A stretch of DNA of 47,221 nucleotides from Fibrobacterota bacterium (GCA_028287505.1 JAQBPN010000049.1:1-47221), one strand, 5' to 3'. Numbered from the stretch's first letter, positions 22,773-31,820 are shown. Numbers and translations are program-made. Notes: a model not told the origin generated them from the sequence alone.

Positions 22773-24194
22773 TCAGTTCGCGCAGAGCTTTTCCGTGGCC
22801 GCGGCCACCTGGAGCAGTTCTTCTTCCTGGAACGCCTTGCCGATGAACTGCAGCCCCACGGAAAGCTTGCCCACGCGGCCGACCGGTTGCGACGAGGCCG
22901 GCAGGCCCGCAAGGTTCACGGCCACCGTGTAGATATCGCCCAGATACTGGGCCATGGGATCCGTGAAGATCTCCCCGAGCTTGGGAGGCAAGGTGGGCAT
23001 GGTGGGGGAAACCACCACGTCGCAGGCGGAGAAAGCCTTGTTGAAATCCTCGGTGATGAGCCTGCGTACCTTCTGGGCCTGCATGTAATACGCGTCGTAG
23101 AAGCCGGAACTGAGCACGTAGGTGCCCAGCAGGATGCGCTTCTTCACTTCCTCGCCGAAGCCCTCGGAACGGGTGTTGGCGTAGAGGCTGAAAAGATCCT
23201 TGGCGTTCTTGGAACGGATGGTGTAGCGCACTCCGTCGTATCGGGACAGATTGGCGGAAGCTTCCGCGGTGGCGATCACGTAATAGGACGCCACGGCGTA
23301 TTGGAAGCTGGGGATGGAAACCTCCCGCATCACGGCGCCGGCCTTTTCCAGGGTCTCCAGGGCCTTCATGACCACGGAACGCACTTCCTGGCTCAATCCC
23401 ACGCCGAAGAATTCCTTGGGCAGGCCGATGATCTTGCCCTTGATGCCTTTGTTCAGACTGGCGGTGAAATCCGGCACCACCACCTGGGCGGAAGTACTGT
23501 CGTGCCTGTCCCAGCCGCAAATGGAATTGAGCAGCAACGCCGCGTCCGCCACGGACCCGCCGAAGGTGCCGATCTGATCGAGGGAGGACGCGTAGGCCAC
23601 CAGACCGTAGCGGGAAACCCGTCCATAGGTGGGCTTTACCCCCACCAAGCCGCAGCAAGAGGCCGGCTGACGGATGGATCCGCCCGTATCCGAACCCAGC
23701 GCCACGGCCACGGAGCCGGAAGCCACGGCCACGGCCGAGCCGCCGGAGGATCCGCCCGCGATGACGTTTTCATCCAAGGGATTCCTGGGCGCGCCGAAAG
23801 CGCTGGTCTCCGAAGTGGATCCCATCGCGAACTCGTCCAGGTTGGTCTTGCCTACCGGTACCGCGCCCGCCGCGATCATGCGCTCCACCGCGGTGGCGTC
23901 GTAAGGAGAGCGGAATTCGCCCAGGATCTTGGAACCGCAGGTGGTCCGCCCCTGGGACATGACGATATTGTCCTTCACCGCCACGGGAATGCCGGCCAAT
24001 GGCCCCAGCTTTTCCCCCGCGGCCGCCCGTTTGTCCAGGATACGGGCCCGGTCGAGGGCTTCTTCCCCCAGCACGGATATGTAGGCGTTCAATCCCTTGG
24101 TCGCCTCGATTTTGGCCAACGAGGCCTGGACGAGGGATTCGGAGGAGATTTCCCCGGATTGCACTTTCCGGGCGGTTTCGGCGACGGTTGCCAT
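22773..24194 (-). CDS. gatA: Glu/Asp-tRNA amidotransferase subunit A
   Basis: Amidase-signature subunit of GatCAB, 473 aa. The Ser-cisSer-Lys triad is visible: Lys74 in PVAVKDN, Ser149 in AGGSSGGSA and Ser173 in SDTGGSIRQPA, with the usual spacings of 75 and 24 residues. Glutamine is hydrolysed here and ammonia passed to GatB to amidate Glu-tRNA(Gln) or Asp-tRNA(Asn). Neither gatB nor gatC is next to it, so the subunits are split over the genome. The N-terminus starts at ATG 24194 beside a 176-bp divergent region to the AraC-type gene. Confidence 0.95.
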   Translation of the reverse strand: MATVAETARKVQSGEISSESLVQASLAKIEATKGLNAYISVLGEEALDRARILDKRAAAGEKLGPLAGIPVAVKDNIVMSQGRTTCGSKILGEFRSPYDATAVERMIAAGAVPVGKTNLDEFAMGSTSETSAFGAPRNPLDENVIAGGSSGGSAVAVASGSVAVALGSDTGGSIRQPASCCGLVGVKPTYGRVSRYGLVAYASSLDQIGTFGGSVADAALLLNSICGWDRHDSTSAQVVVPDFTASLNKGIKGKIIGLPKEFFGVGLSQEVRSVVMKALETLEKAGAVMREVSIPSFQYAVASYYVIATAEASANLSRYDGVRYTIRSKNAKDLFSLYANTRSEGFGEEVKKRILLGTYVLSSGFYDAYYMQAQKVRRLITEDFNKAFSACDVVVSPTMPTLPPKLGEIFTDPMAQYLGDIYTVAVNLAGLPASSQPVGRVGKLSVGLQFIGKAFQEEELLQVAAATEKLCAN

Positions 24195-24370
24195 ATGCGA
24201 AGGACCTTGTGAGAGGAAGGGCTGAATATAGCCAAATCAGGCGGGGATTGGGAGGGAAGAGGGGCGGCGATGGGCTTCCGACGCCGCATTTCGGGGTTTC
24301 CGCCGAAGCCGGAGACGACCTAGATTGAAAAGGGTGGGCTGCCGCGAAAAGTAAACGGGGAGGTCTGAAC

Positions 24371-25162
24371 ATGAAGCTGGAATCGCTGCAACCGCATCCT
24401 GCCGTTTCGGGTTTCGTTTCCCATTTGATCGTGATCGAAAACGATAGCCCCCCGGCCGGCTTCGTCCTGCCCCTGATCGCCAATAGCTATCCCAGCCTCA
24501 TCTTTCAAACGGCCGATTCCGGACCTGCGCCTATCCCGGGAGGAAAATTCCATACCCTGTCGCTGAACGGCCAGTACGTCACGCCCCTCGAACTTCCCTT
24601 CCAAAGCCGGTTCGTCCTGATCGCCTGTTTTTTCCATCCCCATGTCCTGAAGTCGCTATTCGGAATCGACGCCGCGGAGCTGACCGACAAGAGCATCGAC
24701 TTGAGCCTCATCAAACCCGCAGAGGGAAAGAGTCTGCGGGAGCGGCTCCTCAACGCCGATTCCGCGCCTTTCCGCTTGCGGCTGATCCACGATTTCGTAT
24801 GGGGCCTGATCCATCGCGATCCGGAACCCGAAGCCAACACCGCCACCGCCGCAATCGGAGCCATCCGCCTGAGCAAGGGTTTGGTATCCATGGGCGCCAT
24901 CCAAGACCGCCTCGGGATTTCGGAGCGGGCCTTGCAGCGGGTGTTCGAATCGGACGTGGGCGTTTCGCCCCGGATGTTCGGCCGGATCTGCCGCTTCCAA
25001 TCGGCCTTCCAGCAACTCGAGGCCGGGCGATTCTCCAAATTGAGCGATCTCGCCTATGACAACGGTTTTTCGGACCAAAGCCATCTGGTCCGGGTTTTCA
25101 AAGAGTTCACCGGATTGACCCCGACGGAATATTTGCGGAAACGCTCGGAACTGGTAGGCTAG
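24371..25162 (+). CDS. AraC-family transcriptional regulator
   Basis: 263 aa. The N-terminal domain (to about residue 150) begins LQPHPAVSGFVSHLIVIEND and resembles the small sensor domain common on AraC regulators with a ligand pocket. The C-terminal AraC DNA-binding domain has two helix-turn-helix motifs: LGISERALQRVFESDVGVSP and LAYDNGFSDQSHLVRVFKEF, then TGLTPTEYL. A strong GGGGAGG precedes ATG 24371. It sits 79 bp ahead of a dihydrofolate-reductase-like gene, which it may regulate; the ligand is unknown. Confidence 0.9.
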   Translation: MKLESLQPHPAVSGFVSHLIVIENDSPPAGFVLPLIANSYPSLIFQTADSGPAPIPGGKFHTLSLNGQYVTPLELPFQSRFVLIACFFHPHVLKSLFGIDAAELTDKSIDLSLIKPAEGKSLRERLLNADSAPFRLRLIHDFVWGLIHRDPEPEANTATAAIGAIRLSKGLVSMGAIQDRLGISERALQRVFESDVGVSPRMFGRICRFQSAFQQLEAGRFSKLSDLAYDNGFSDQSHLVRVFKEFTGLTPTEYLRKRSELVG

Positions 25163-25241
25163 AACCGCTTTTTTTCCTTCTGTCGGGTTCGTTCTATTTA
25201 TCCTCCGCCGCCCAACGTAGTTTGAAGCCAAGGAGGACTTT

Positions 25242-25796
25242 ATGGGAAAAATCACGGTTTCGGAATGGATGAGCCTGGACGGCGTTTACGACGCGGATCT
25301 GATGGATCAATGGTGGAACCCCTACCATAGCGACTCCAGGGGCAAACACATCCAGGCGGGGATTGCCGCCTGCGAGGTCATGCTCTACGGACGGACCACC
25401 TATGAAATGCTCGCGCCTTATTGGTCTTCGCAAAAGAACAACGAGATGGGGGTGGCGGCCAAGCTGAACGGGGTCCGCAAGTACGTCGTTTCCACGACCC
25501 TGAAAAAGCCAGAATGGGAAAACTCGGTCGTCATCAAGGGAAACCCCATCGAAGCCATTACCCGGCTGAAACAAGAGATCGGGGGCGAGATACTCGTAAC
25601 CGGAAGCGCGACGCTGGCGCAATCGCTGCTTGAGGCGGGACTCGTCGATGAACTGCGGATCCTGGTCCAGCCCATCATCATGGGCAAAGGCAAGCGGTTC
25701 TTCAAGGATGGGATGCGAACCGGTTTGGAGCTTCTCAGGACGGAAACCCTGGACAAAGGGGTCGTCGCCGAATACTACAAACCAGTAAAGGCGTAG
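25242..25796 (+). CDS. Dihydrofolate reductase family protein (RibD C-terminal-like)
   Basis: 184 aa with the DHFR/RibD C-terminal fold pattern: MGKITVSEWMSLDGVYDADL at the start, MLYGRTTYEML in the nucleotide-binding part, and GGEILVTGSATLAQSLLEAGLVDEL near the C-terminus. AAGGAGGAC precedes the ATG. These stand-alone NADPH-binding reductases often follow AraC-type regulators. The substrate is not predictable, and folate reductase activity is unlikely because the family lacks several DHFR residues. Confidence 0.9.
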   Translation: MGKITVSEWMSLDGVYDADLMDQWWNPYHSDSRGKHIQAGIAACEVMLYGRTTYEMLAPYWSSQKNNEMGVAAKLNGVRKYVVSTTLKKPEWENSVVIKGNPIEAITRLKQEIGGEILVTGSATLAQSLLEAGLVDELRILVQPIIMGKGKRFFKDGMRTGLELLRTETLDKGVVAEYYKPVKA

Positions 25797-25881
25797 CGCC
25801 CCGGGGGGCCGGGAATATAGAGTCGGGAGTCGGCTACGGAGCCTCGCTATCCCAAGCTCGCACTCCGCCGCCCAACCGATC

Positions 25882-26193
25882 TTATCCTCTATTGGACCAT
25901 TTCATGATGTACAGGCTCAGCCCCATGCCCACGATGCTGCAGGTGTTGAACTTGAGTCCCAGTCCCAAGCGGAGCTTGACCATGTACAGGTCCAGGGCCC
26001 AGCCGTCCTTGTACCCCAGGTCCAGCTCCCAGGCCTTGACGAAGAAGTTGCGGATGGGATTGTTCATGTCTCCCCCGCTCATCACGCCGATCTGGCCCAG
26101 CACCAGGCCCAGCACTTCCCCCAGGATCCCGCCCAGGATCAATCCCAACAGGATGAAAACCACCAGACGGCCAACGCCCGCGCTCCTATTCAT
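25882..26193 (-). CDS. DUF4321 membrane protein
   Basis: 103 aa from ATG 26193; the frame opens to 26217 but GGAGCGGAAT precedes 26193 and its ATG overlaps the upstream stop (ATGAATAG). Two hydrophobic segments are visible: VVFILLGLILGGILGEVLGL near the N-terminus and CSIVGMGLSLYIMKW at the C-terminus. The pattern GRLVVFILLGLILGGILGE, then LKFNTCSIVGMGLS, is that of DUF4321, found in Firmicutes and FCB bacteria, of unknown function. It ends the truA-degP group. Confidence 0.88.
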   Translation of the reverse strand: MNRSAGVGRLVVFILLGLILGGILGEVLGLVLGQIGVMSGGDMNNPIRNFFVKAWELDLGYKDGWALDLYMVKLRLGLGLKFNTCSIVGMGLSLYIMKWSNRG

Positions 26194-26347
26194 ATTCCGC
26201 TCCCATCGCCGCGTCATGCGCCGCTTTTTTGATCATGATATCCATCGCGTCCGCCATCTTCTGGCTGATTATCGCTTTTCCACGTGCCGGGTTTCCACTA
26301 AGGAGTTCTCCGGGCTGCCTTGCGGCCGCATTCTCGTTCCGGTTCAA
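26186..26347 (-). CDS. Small protein of 53 aa overlapping htrA and DUF4321
   Basis: This open frame is too short for most callers. It starts with TTG at 26347, overlapping the htrA stop (TTGA), and ends in TAG overlapping the next ATG (ATGAATAG). The product is polar with an amphipathic helical C-terminal part (KAIISQKMADAMDIMIKKAA, then HDAAMGAEYE) and no signal or membrane segment. The double overlap is typical of a coupled operon. Internal ATGs at 26255 and 26243 would give shorter forms. Family not recognised; chance remains possible. Confidence 0.55.
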   Translation of the reverse strand: MNRNENAAARQPGELLSGNPARGKAIISQKMADAMDIMIKKAAHDAAMGAEYE

Positions 26348-27510
26348 TAGAGTTTCCGCCGTCCGGGTTTCTCTTCGAGCAGGATCAGGGCCTTCCGTTT
26401 TTCCTGGAGCCGTAGGTAGAGGATCTCCACCGATTCGCCCACCTGGAACAGTTTGAACACGTCCTGGATGTCCTGCAAGGTGTTGATCCGCTTGCCGGCC
26501 ACCTCGTAGATGATGTCCCCGGCCTTCAACCCGGCCTTGTCGCCGGGAGATCCCTTGTCGATTCCCGCCACGGTGGCCCCGGGACGGCTTTGGTCCATGT
26601 TCGGATCCGCATAGATGCCGGTGGTGAACTCGCGGATGCGGCCGTATTTGATCAATTCCTCCATCACCAGCCTGGCTTTCTGGATGGGAATGGCGAAACC
26701 GAGGCCGATGGACCCTTGCGATTGCCCGCCGCCGGTGAAGATGAAAGTGTTGATGCCGATCAGCCTGCCGTCCACGTTCACGAGGGCGCCGCCGGAATTT
26801 CCCGGGTTGATGGAGGCGTCCGTCTGGATCATGTTGTGATAGTGGACATCGCTGGTGCTGCTGAAGCTCCGGTTCACGGCGCTGATGACGCCGACCGTAA
26901 CCGTGGGTTTGGTGTCCCCGATCAGATAGCCATAGGGGTTCCCGATGGCCACCACCCATTCGCCGACCATGTTGTCGGCCCTGTCCTGGATCTGGGCCAC
27001 GGGAAGGTCCTGTGCCTGGATGCGGACCACGGCCAAATCGTTGGCATTGTCCGCCCCGATCAGTTTGGCCGGGAATTGCCGTCCGTCGGGCAAGGTCACG
27101 GTGATGGCTTCCAATTCGCCGCCCTCGGAGGCCCCCACCACGTGGCTGTTGGTGAGGATGTAGCCCTCCTTGGACACGATCACGCCCGATCCCAGGCTGC
27201 CCGTTTCCTTGCGCCGGTATTGCGGACCGAAGAAGTCGAAGAACGGATCCTGGAAAAAGGGGTTCCCGTAGGCCACTACGGACGATCGCCTCACGGTGAT
27301 CGAGACCACCGCCGGGGCGGCCTTTTCCGTGGCCACCACGATGCCGGTGCGCCGGGACTCGGAAGGATCAGAACCGACCGGGGACGCCGCTGCCGTGGCG
27401 GCAGGCGCTAAGGCAGCGGGTGCCGAGGCGGCAGTCGCCGAAGCGACGGAGGCGGCCGAGGCCACGACCGCGGCAAACGCGAGAACGAGGGTAACGTGCT
27501 TAATACTCAT
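26344..27510 (-). CDS. HtrA/DegP-type trypsin-like periplasmic serine protease
   Basis: 388 aa from ATG 27510, which overlaps the truA stop by 11 bp (ATGAGTATTAA). A signal peptide is followed by an Ala-rich low-complexity linker (residues 20-55). The chymotrypsin-like domain has the triad: His in ILTNSHVVGA, Asp in DNANDLAVVRI and Ser in INPGNSGGALV. One PDZ domain follows (GATVAGIDKGSPGDKAGLKA). This is the DegS/HhoB/DegQ-like layout with a single PDZ, 388 aa. It degrades misfolded envelope proteins or cleaves a regulatory substrate; which is not shown by sequence. Confidence 0.92.
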   Translation of the reverse strand: MSIKHVTLVLAFAAVVASAASVASATAASAPAALAPAATAAASPVGSDPSESRRTGIVVATEKAAPAVVSITVRRSSVVAYGNPFFQDPFFDFFGPQYRRKETGSLGSGVIVSKEGYILTNSHVVGASEGGELEAITVTLPDGRQFPAKLIGADNANDLAVVRIQAQDLPVAQIQDRADNMVGEWVVAIGNPYGYLIGDTKPTVTVGVISAVNRSFSSTSDVHYHNMIQTDASINPGNSGGALVNVDGRLIGINTFIFTGGGQSQGSIGLGFAIPIQKARLVMEELIKYGRIREFTTGIYADPNMDQSRPGATVAGIDKGSPGDKAGLKAGDIIYEVAGKRINTLQDIQDVFKLFQVGESVEILYLRLQEKRKALILLEEKPGRRKLY

Positions 27511-28240
27511 AGTCCCGATACACGACTTTTTCCAGGCAAAGTCCCCGGGCCGGGGCCCAGGTGCGTTCGCCAGCGTAGGATCCGGCCAGGATGTCCTTGA
27601 TGAGGGCGCCCGGCAGCGCTCCCCGCGCCACATCAAAGCAGGCCCCCACTATCGATCTCACCATTTTATGGAGAAACCGGTCGGCCTCGAGGGTCACGGT
27701 GAGGAACACCTCGTCCGCCTCCACATCGGCCCGAAGGACGTTGCACAAGGTGCTTTTCCCATCCTCCCTGGGCACACAGAAATTAACAAAATCATGCGGC
27801 CCAACAACGTCCTTAAGCGCGCGCCGGAAAAGATCCGGATCCAACGGCATGCCGGGATGCCAGGAGATGCTGCCGTAAAGCGCGGTGGGACGCAAGGCGA
27901 TGCGATACCGGTACAGCCGCGAGAGCGCGGAGTAACGCGCGTGGAAATCAGGCGCGCAGGCTTCCAGACGGCGGATGAAAACCGAGTCCGATGTCAGGGC
28001 GTTGACCGATCCCTGCACGCGGCGGACGTCCAATCCGTCCTCGCCTTCGAAATGCGCCACCTGTCCGGACCCATGCACGCCCGCGTCCGTGCGGCCCGCT
28101 CCCACCACCGCGGTGGGAACGCGCAGGCACACTTCCAACGCCTTCTCCAGCTCCGATTGGACCGTGGCCTGTCCGGGCTGGATCTGCCATCCGGCGAAAT
28201 CGGTGCCCAGATATTCCACGGCAAAGCGGTAGCGTCCCAT
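27500..28240 (-). CDS. truA: tRNA pseudouridine(38-40) synthase
   Basis: 246 aa from ATG 28240 (TTG 28258 is an in-frame alternative; neither has a good ribosome site). The start MGRYRFAVEYLGTDFAGWQI is canonical and the catalytic Asp52 lies in GAGRTDAGVHGSGQVAHF. Further motifs are LYRYRI and DFVNFC. TruA isomerises U38-U40 of the tRNA anticodon stem. It shares 11 bp with the protease gene downstream, an unusual pairing that implies translational coupling. Confidence 0.95.
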   Translation of the reverse strand: MGRYRFAVEYLGTDFAGWQIQPGQATVQSELEKALEVCLRVPTAVVGAGRTDAGVHGSGQVAHFEGEDGLDVRRVQGSVNALTSDSVFIRRLEACAPDFHARYSALSRLYRYRIALRPTALYGSISWHPGMPLDPDLFRRALKDVVGPHDFVNFCVPREDGKSTLCNVLRADVEADEVFLTVTLEADRFLHKMVRSIVGACFDVARGALPGALIKDILAGSYAGERTWAPARGLCLEKVVYRDYEY

Positions 28241-28273
28241 CGGGGGGCAATTTAGCAAACGGGGAGGAAAGGT

Positions 28274-30304
28274 TTAACCCAGCAAATCCAGATTGTTCCC
28301 GTCGGAGAGGCTCGCAGGCCGGGTCCATCCGGGATCCGGGATTGCGGGGGTATCGTTGGGCAGCAGGTCATACGTCCAGGCGCTGATGCGGAACTCCATC
28401 AGGGCCAGGCTCTTCTCCAGTTCCGGGATCGATTTGGAAAGCAAGTCACGCACGTCATGGAACTGGTTCTTGAAGTCCAGCCGCGCGCCCTTGGGTTCCC
28501 AGGACACGTTGACGCTCACTTTGCCCATGTTCTTGGCCTGGGTTTCGACCTTGACCTGCAACGGGGCCTTGGGTCCGGCCTTGCCTCGGCCTTCTTTTCC
28601 GCCGCCGCGCTCCCAGGTCACCTGCAGGTTGCGCCACTCCTGGCCTTGGTAGAAGTAGAACTGGGCCGGGCGCCCTTCCTGGATCTGTTCTTCCCGGGGA
28701 AAGGCGTTGGCCACCGCCTGCAGCAGGAACTTGGCCGCCTCATGCTCTTTGCCGGCGCTCGTCAGCGGCGACGCGTCCTTCGCCAGTTTCAGCAAATCTT
28801 CCGATCGGAATGCTTCCGGCAGCAGTTTCTTCAACCAGGTCGCCGTCGCTTCCGGGGATTCCCCGGCCTGCGCCGAGGCCGACAGGAGCGCTTCCACGGC
28901 CGCCGGGACCTTATCCCCCGCCTTGCCTGCTCCCGTCAGATGCAATGCCGTCCTGGATCGCAGCAAAGCCGCATCCTGATCCGGCCGCAGGTTTTTCAGC
29001 AGGTTCAGCATGGCCTGGGGATCCTTGACGGCGTCTCCCCAGACCTTGGCCTGGCGCTCCGGTTGTTCCTTGTCCCTGGGATAAGCCACGAACAGCTTCA
29101 ACAATCCGTCCATCTCCTTCTGATCGGGAATACCCGCGGGCTTTCCGTCCGCCGTAGGCGGATTCATCCGGCCGCTTTGCGCCAGAACTTCGCCGAAATC
29201 CTCCACCAACTGTCCGTAATACGGCTCATCCCGGAACTCCTGGAGATAATGGGACGCCAACAACATCCCCTGACGGATCTCCCCGGAAGCCCCCGCCATG
29301 GCCGTCCTGAGCCCAGCCGGCAGCGACGCGGCCGGATCCGTGAACCGGGCCTGCACCCGCCCGCCATGCCGCTCCAACTCGAAATCCGTGAACGCCCCCG
29401 GCTCGCGGGATTGGGAGGAGAAAACCTCCATGGTCCGTCCGCCCATGTCCAGCATGTACCGGAACATGGGCTCGCTCTTGGGAGGCCCGCCGGAACCGCT
29501 GAACTGCAAACGCTGCATGGGCGAAAGGAACCCGTCCGCCTGCTGCTTGTCCACGATGCGCCCGAACCAGGGCGCATGCCCGGCCCCGGACTCCGCGGTA
29601 AGAAAAGCGCCCGTATTCCCCGCCGCCCCCGCTTGCCCGTAACCTCCCTGCAACCTCCCCGCCTCCGCGGGCGGCTTCGACAAGGTCCGCAACAAATCGA
29701 TCAGAGGGGATTTGGCTCCGGCATCGCCCGGCCCCGCTTCCAAAGCGTCCAGCAAGGCGGACATCACTCCCGGATCCATCCCCGCCAGGGACTTTCCCAG
29801 GAATTCCCCGCCCCCCTGCTTATCCATCACCTTCATCATCAATTGCGGCAAGCTCAGCCGCAACAGACCGTCCCTCTCCTGCGCGGTCGCGGGCGCTCCC
29901 GGCGCCTTGCCGCCGCCCATCCACCGCACCACGTTCTCCTCGAACGCGCGCAAATCCTTGAGGGCGGACATGTTCTGGGGTAACGTGTAATCCACCCCCT
30001 GCCAATCCCCCTGCGCCGGAGCGGTGCCTTTCTCAATCCGGACGGCGGCGTTGCCGGGAAAGGACAACCGCACCTTCTCCCCCATCTGGAAATCGCCGTC
30101 GGCCTGGAATTTGATCTTGCCTTGCGCGTACTGGACCTCCAAGGTCTGCACCTCGCCGTCCTTCTTGATCCCGGTAATCGTCCCCGCAAAAACCTTCAAA
30201 GCCCCGGTCCGGTCCACACTCTCCCCGGCACGGTCAGGAGCTTTACCCGTCCCCCGATCAGGGCCCCCGCGTATGGGTTGGATGGAATTGTCTGATGAGG
30301 CCAT
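28274..30304 (-). CDS. Large hypothetical protein with FliK-like C-terminus
   Basis: 676 aa, soluble, without a signal peptide. The N-terminus (residues 35-90) has a small beta-rich region (FAGTITGIKKDGEVQTLEVQ) like a KOW/OB module. The middle is Ala/Gly/Pro-rich and helical. The C-terminal 90 residues (KVSVNVSWEPKGARLDFKNQ, then VRDLLSKSIPELEKSLALME) follow the Flg_hook pattern of flagellar hook-length control protein FliK. No flagellar gene occurs in this window, so it may instead be a length-control or scaffold protein for another system. It begins just downstream of the C-rich block and leads the truA-htrA operon (gap 33 bp). Confidence 0.6.
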   Translation of the reverse strand: MASSDNSIQPIRGGPDRGTGKAPDRAGESVDRTGALKVFAGTITGIKKDGEVQTLEVQYAQGKIKFQADGDFQMGEKVRLSFPGNAAVRIEKGTAPAQGDWQGVDYTLPQNMSALKDLRAFEENVVRWMGGGKAPGAPATAQERDGLLRLSLPQLMMKVMDKQGGGEFLGKSLAGMDPGVMSALLDALEAGPGDAGAKSPLIDLLRTLSKPPAEAGRLQGGYGQAGAAGNTGAFLTAESGAGHAPWFGRIVDKQQADGFLSPMQRLQFSGSGGPPKSEPMFRYMLDMGGRTMEVFSSQSREPGAFTDFELERHGGRVQARFTDPAASLPAGLRTAMAGASGEIRQGMLLASHYLQEFRDEPYYGQLVEDFGEVLAQSGRMNPPTADGKPAGIPDQKEMDGLLKLFVAYPRDKEQPERQAKVWGDAVKDPQAMLNLLKNLRPDQDAALLRSRTALHLTGAGKAGDKVPAAVEALLSASAQAGESPEATATWLKKLLPEAFRSEDLLKLAKDASPLTSAGKEHEAAKFLLQAVANAFPREEQIQEGRPAQFYFYQGQEWRNLQVTWERGGGKEGRGKAGPKAPLQVKVETQAKNMGKVSVNVSWEPKGARLDFKNQFHDVRDLLSKSIPELEKSLALMEFRISAWTYDLLPNDTPAIPDPGWTRPASLSDGNNLDLLG

Positions 30305-30698
30305 AAGATCCCGTCGGGAAAGGGCGCATCCTATTATACGGCATCAAGAAGACGAACCTTTAACCCCCAAACCCACTCTTTCCGTCCCCCCACCCCCCAA
30401 TTGGAGAAGTTTGAGCCCAACCCATTCCTCCCCCCAACCCCAAGCTCCCCAGCCCCACCCCACAATCGCCCCTCTTCTCTTCCCTCCCCCCGAAGGTCCG
30501 CAGTCCCGAGTCCCAACCCACCAGACAACACCCCCCGGCCTAACGCACCCCTCCAAGTCTTACGCCACCCCACAAACGACCCACTCTGAAGCCGCCAAAA
30601 GCCGAAGCGCGCGAGAAGATGTTTTTCCTGTGGGCAATGGCCGTGCGGCCTCCGCCCCCATGGGCGGAGAGACTCCAGGGAAATCCCCGCGAGGAGAC
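30305..30698. other. 394-bp intergenic region with C-rich block
   Basis: No convincing gene is present. From about 30361 to 30540 the plus strand holds about 18 runs of three to six C (for example at 30364-30368 and 30393-30398) with very little G, so the minus strand, in transcription direction of both flanking genes, is G-rich with G-quadruplex potential. At 30650-30669 CTCCGCCC and GGGCGGAG form an 8-bp hairpin near the 3' end of the membrane/HTH gene, possibly its terminator. The G-rich segment would form the 5' leader of the FliK-like gene. Confidence 0.6.
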
Positions 30699-31820
30699 CT
30701 ACCCCTTTTCGCGCCTAAGGCGAATGATGAATTCGACTTGGTCCTGGCTGATCCGCATGCGCCTGGAAATCTCGGAAGAGGTCATCCCCTTGCGCGCCAG
30801 CTTGAGCACCTGCTCCTTGCGCCGCTCCACCCGCTCCACTTCCGTGGTCGGCGGCATCACTCCGAGCGTCTCCTCTTCCTCTTCGGCCGCGGCCTCGCGC
30901 GCGTCGGCAACGTCCTCGTCTTCCATGGAGAGGCGGGAGGGATTGACCGCTCCGTGGGCGCCGATACGTTCGCCCGGAGGCGCCAGGGATTCGCCCCAAC
31001 CCGGCCCGACCTGCATGAAACGCGTTTCCCGGCCCGTGTCCTGGGGTGCGGCCGCATCGGGGAGGAGAGCCAAGGGAACGGTGTCCGGCTCCCTGCTTTT
31101 CGGACCGTCCACGAAAGTATCCGGATCCGGTCCGGGCGGTTCGACGAATGCGGCCTCGGGGATGGCGGTCGTAGGAGGTTCCAAATCCGCGGCGGACCGG
31201 GAGGGCGGCTGTTGGGACCGGACCGAAGGCGCCGCTTCCGCCACTCTTTGCGGGGGAATGGGAGGGAATGCATTGCCGAGATCCGATTCCGAAATGCGGG
31301 CCACCTTTTTGATGGCGTCTTCGAAGTTGGACAGGGCCTGGGCCCGCGCGGTTTTGTTCTGGGGTTTAGGCCGGCCCGGACGGAAACGGGAGCGGGCCCG
31401 CCAGCCGAAGAACAAGCCCGGGAAGAGCACCAGGAAAATGCCGATGGGCAGAATCCAGTAACGCAGGGAATAGATCCAGGGCCAGAATCCTTCCGCGGTG
31501 GGACGAGCATGCGCGCGGGCCAATTCCCCCAGGCGATTGCGCCAGGCTTTGTAATCCCTCCAGGCTTTGGCCTGGGCGATTTGCAGGGAATCCAATGGCT
31601 TGCCGCCGGCAACGCCGTTTTCGTGTTCGGCGATGCGCAGATCGGTCTGAGCCAGCCATTCCTGGTATTGGTCGAGCTTGGAGCGGATGTCCGCCATTTC
31701 CGGATCCGCCCCGAAATAAACGGCTTCACGGAGCGGGGAGAAAAAAAGGCCTACCAGCAGAACCAAGGCCAGCGCCAAGCCACCGAGCACGCCTAGGAAA
31801 AATGGCTTGATGACCTTCAT
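30699..31820 (-). CDS. Two-helix membrane protein with C-terminal helix-turn-helix
   Basis: 373 aa. Transmembrane helix 1 is at about 6-28 (FFLGVLGGLALALVLLVGLF) and helix 2 at about 116-139 (YSLRYWILPIGIFLVLFPGL), separated by a helical, charged region. Then comes a Pro/Ala/Glu-rich disordered stretch (about 170-320). The C-terminal 40 residues are a compact HTH (RKEQVLKLARKGMTSSEISR, then RISQDQVEFIIRL), as in membrane-tethered regulators. Function unknown; the layout suggests a membrane-anchored DNA- or RNA-binding protein. It is divergent from the FHA gene (97 bp between starts). Confidence 0.75.
   Translation of the reverse strand: MKVIKPFFLGVLGGLALALVLLVGLFFSPLREAVYFGADPEMADIRSKLDQYQEWLAQTDLRIAEHENGVAGGKPLDSLQIAQAKAWRDYKAWRNRLGELARAHARPTAEGFWPWIYSLRYWILPIGIFLVLFPGLFFGWRARSRFRPGRPKPQNKTARAQALSNFEDAIKKVARISESDLGNAFPPIPPQRVAEAAPSVRSQQPPSRSAADLEPPTTAIPEAAFVEPPGPDPDTFVDGPKSREPDTVPLALLPDAAAPQDTGRETRFMQVGPGWGESLAPPGERIGAHGAVNPSRLSMEDEDVADAREAAAEEEEETLGVMPPTTEVERVERRKEQVLKLARKGMTSSEISRRMRISQDQVEFIIRLRREKG

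Noticed and set aside
24195-24370. Riboswitch or attenuator upstream of the AraC-type gene
   Set aside because: No repeated pairing pattern or peptide leader was found; only the ribosome site is clear.
27296-28255. A 319-codon plus-strand frame opposite truA and the htrA N-terminus
   Set aside because: truA with its catalytic Asp motif and the coupled htrA start explain the region; the plus frame is a shadow.
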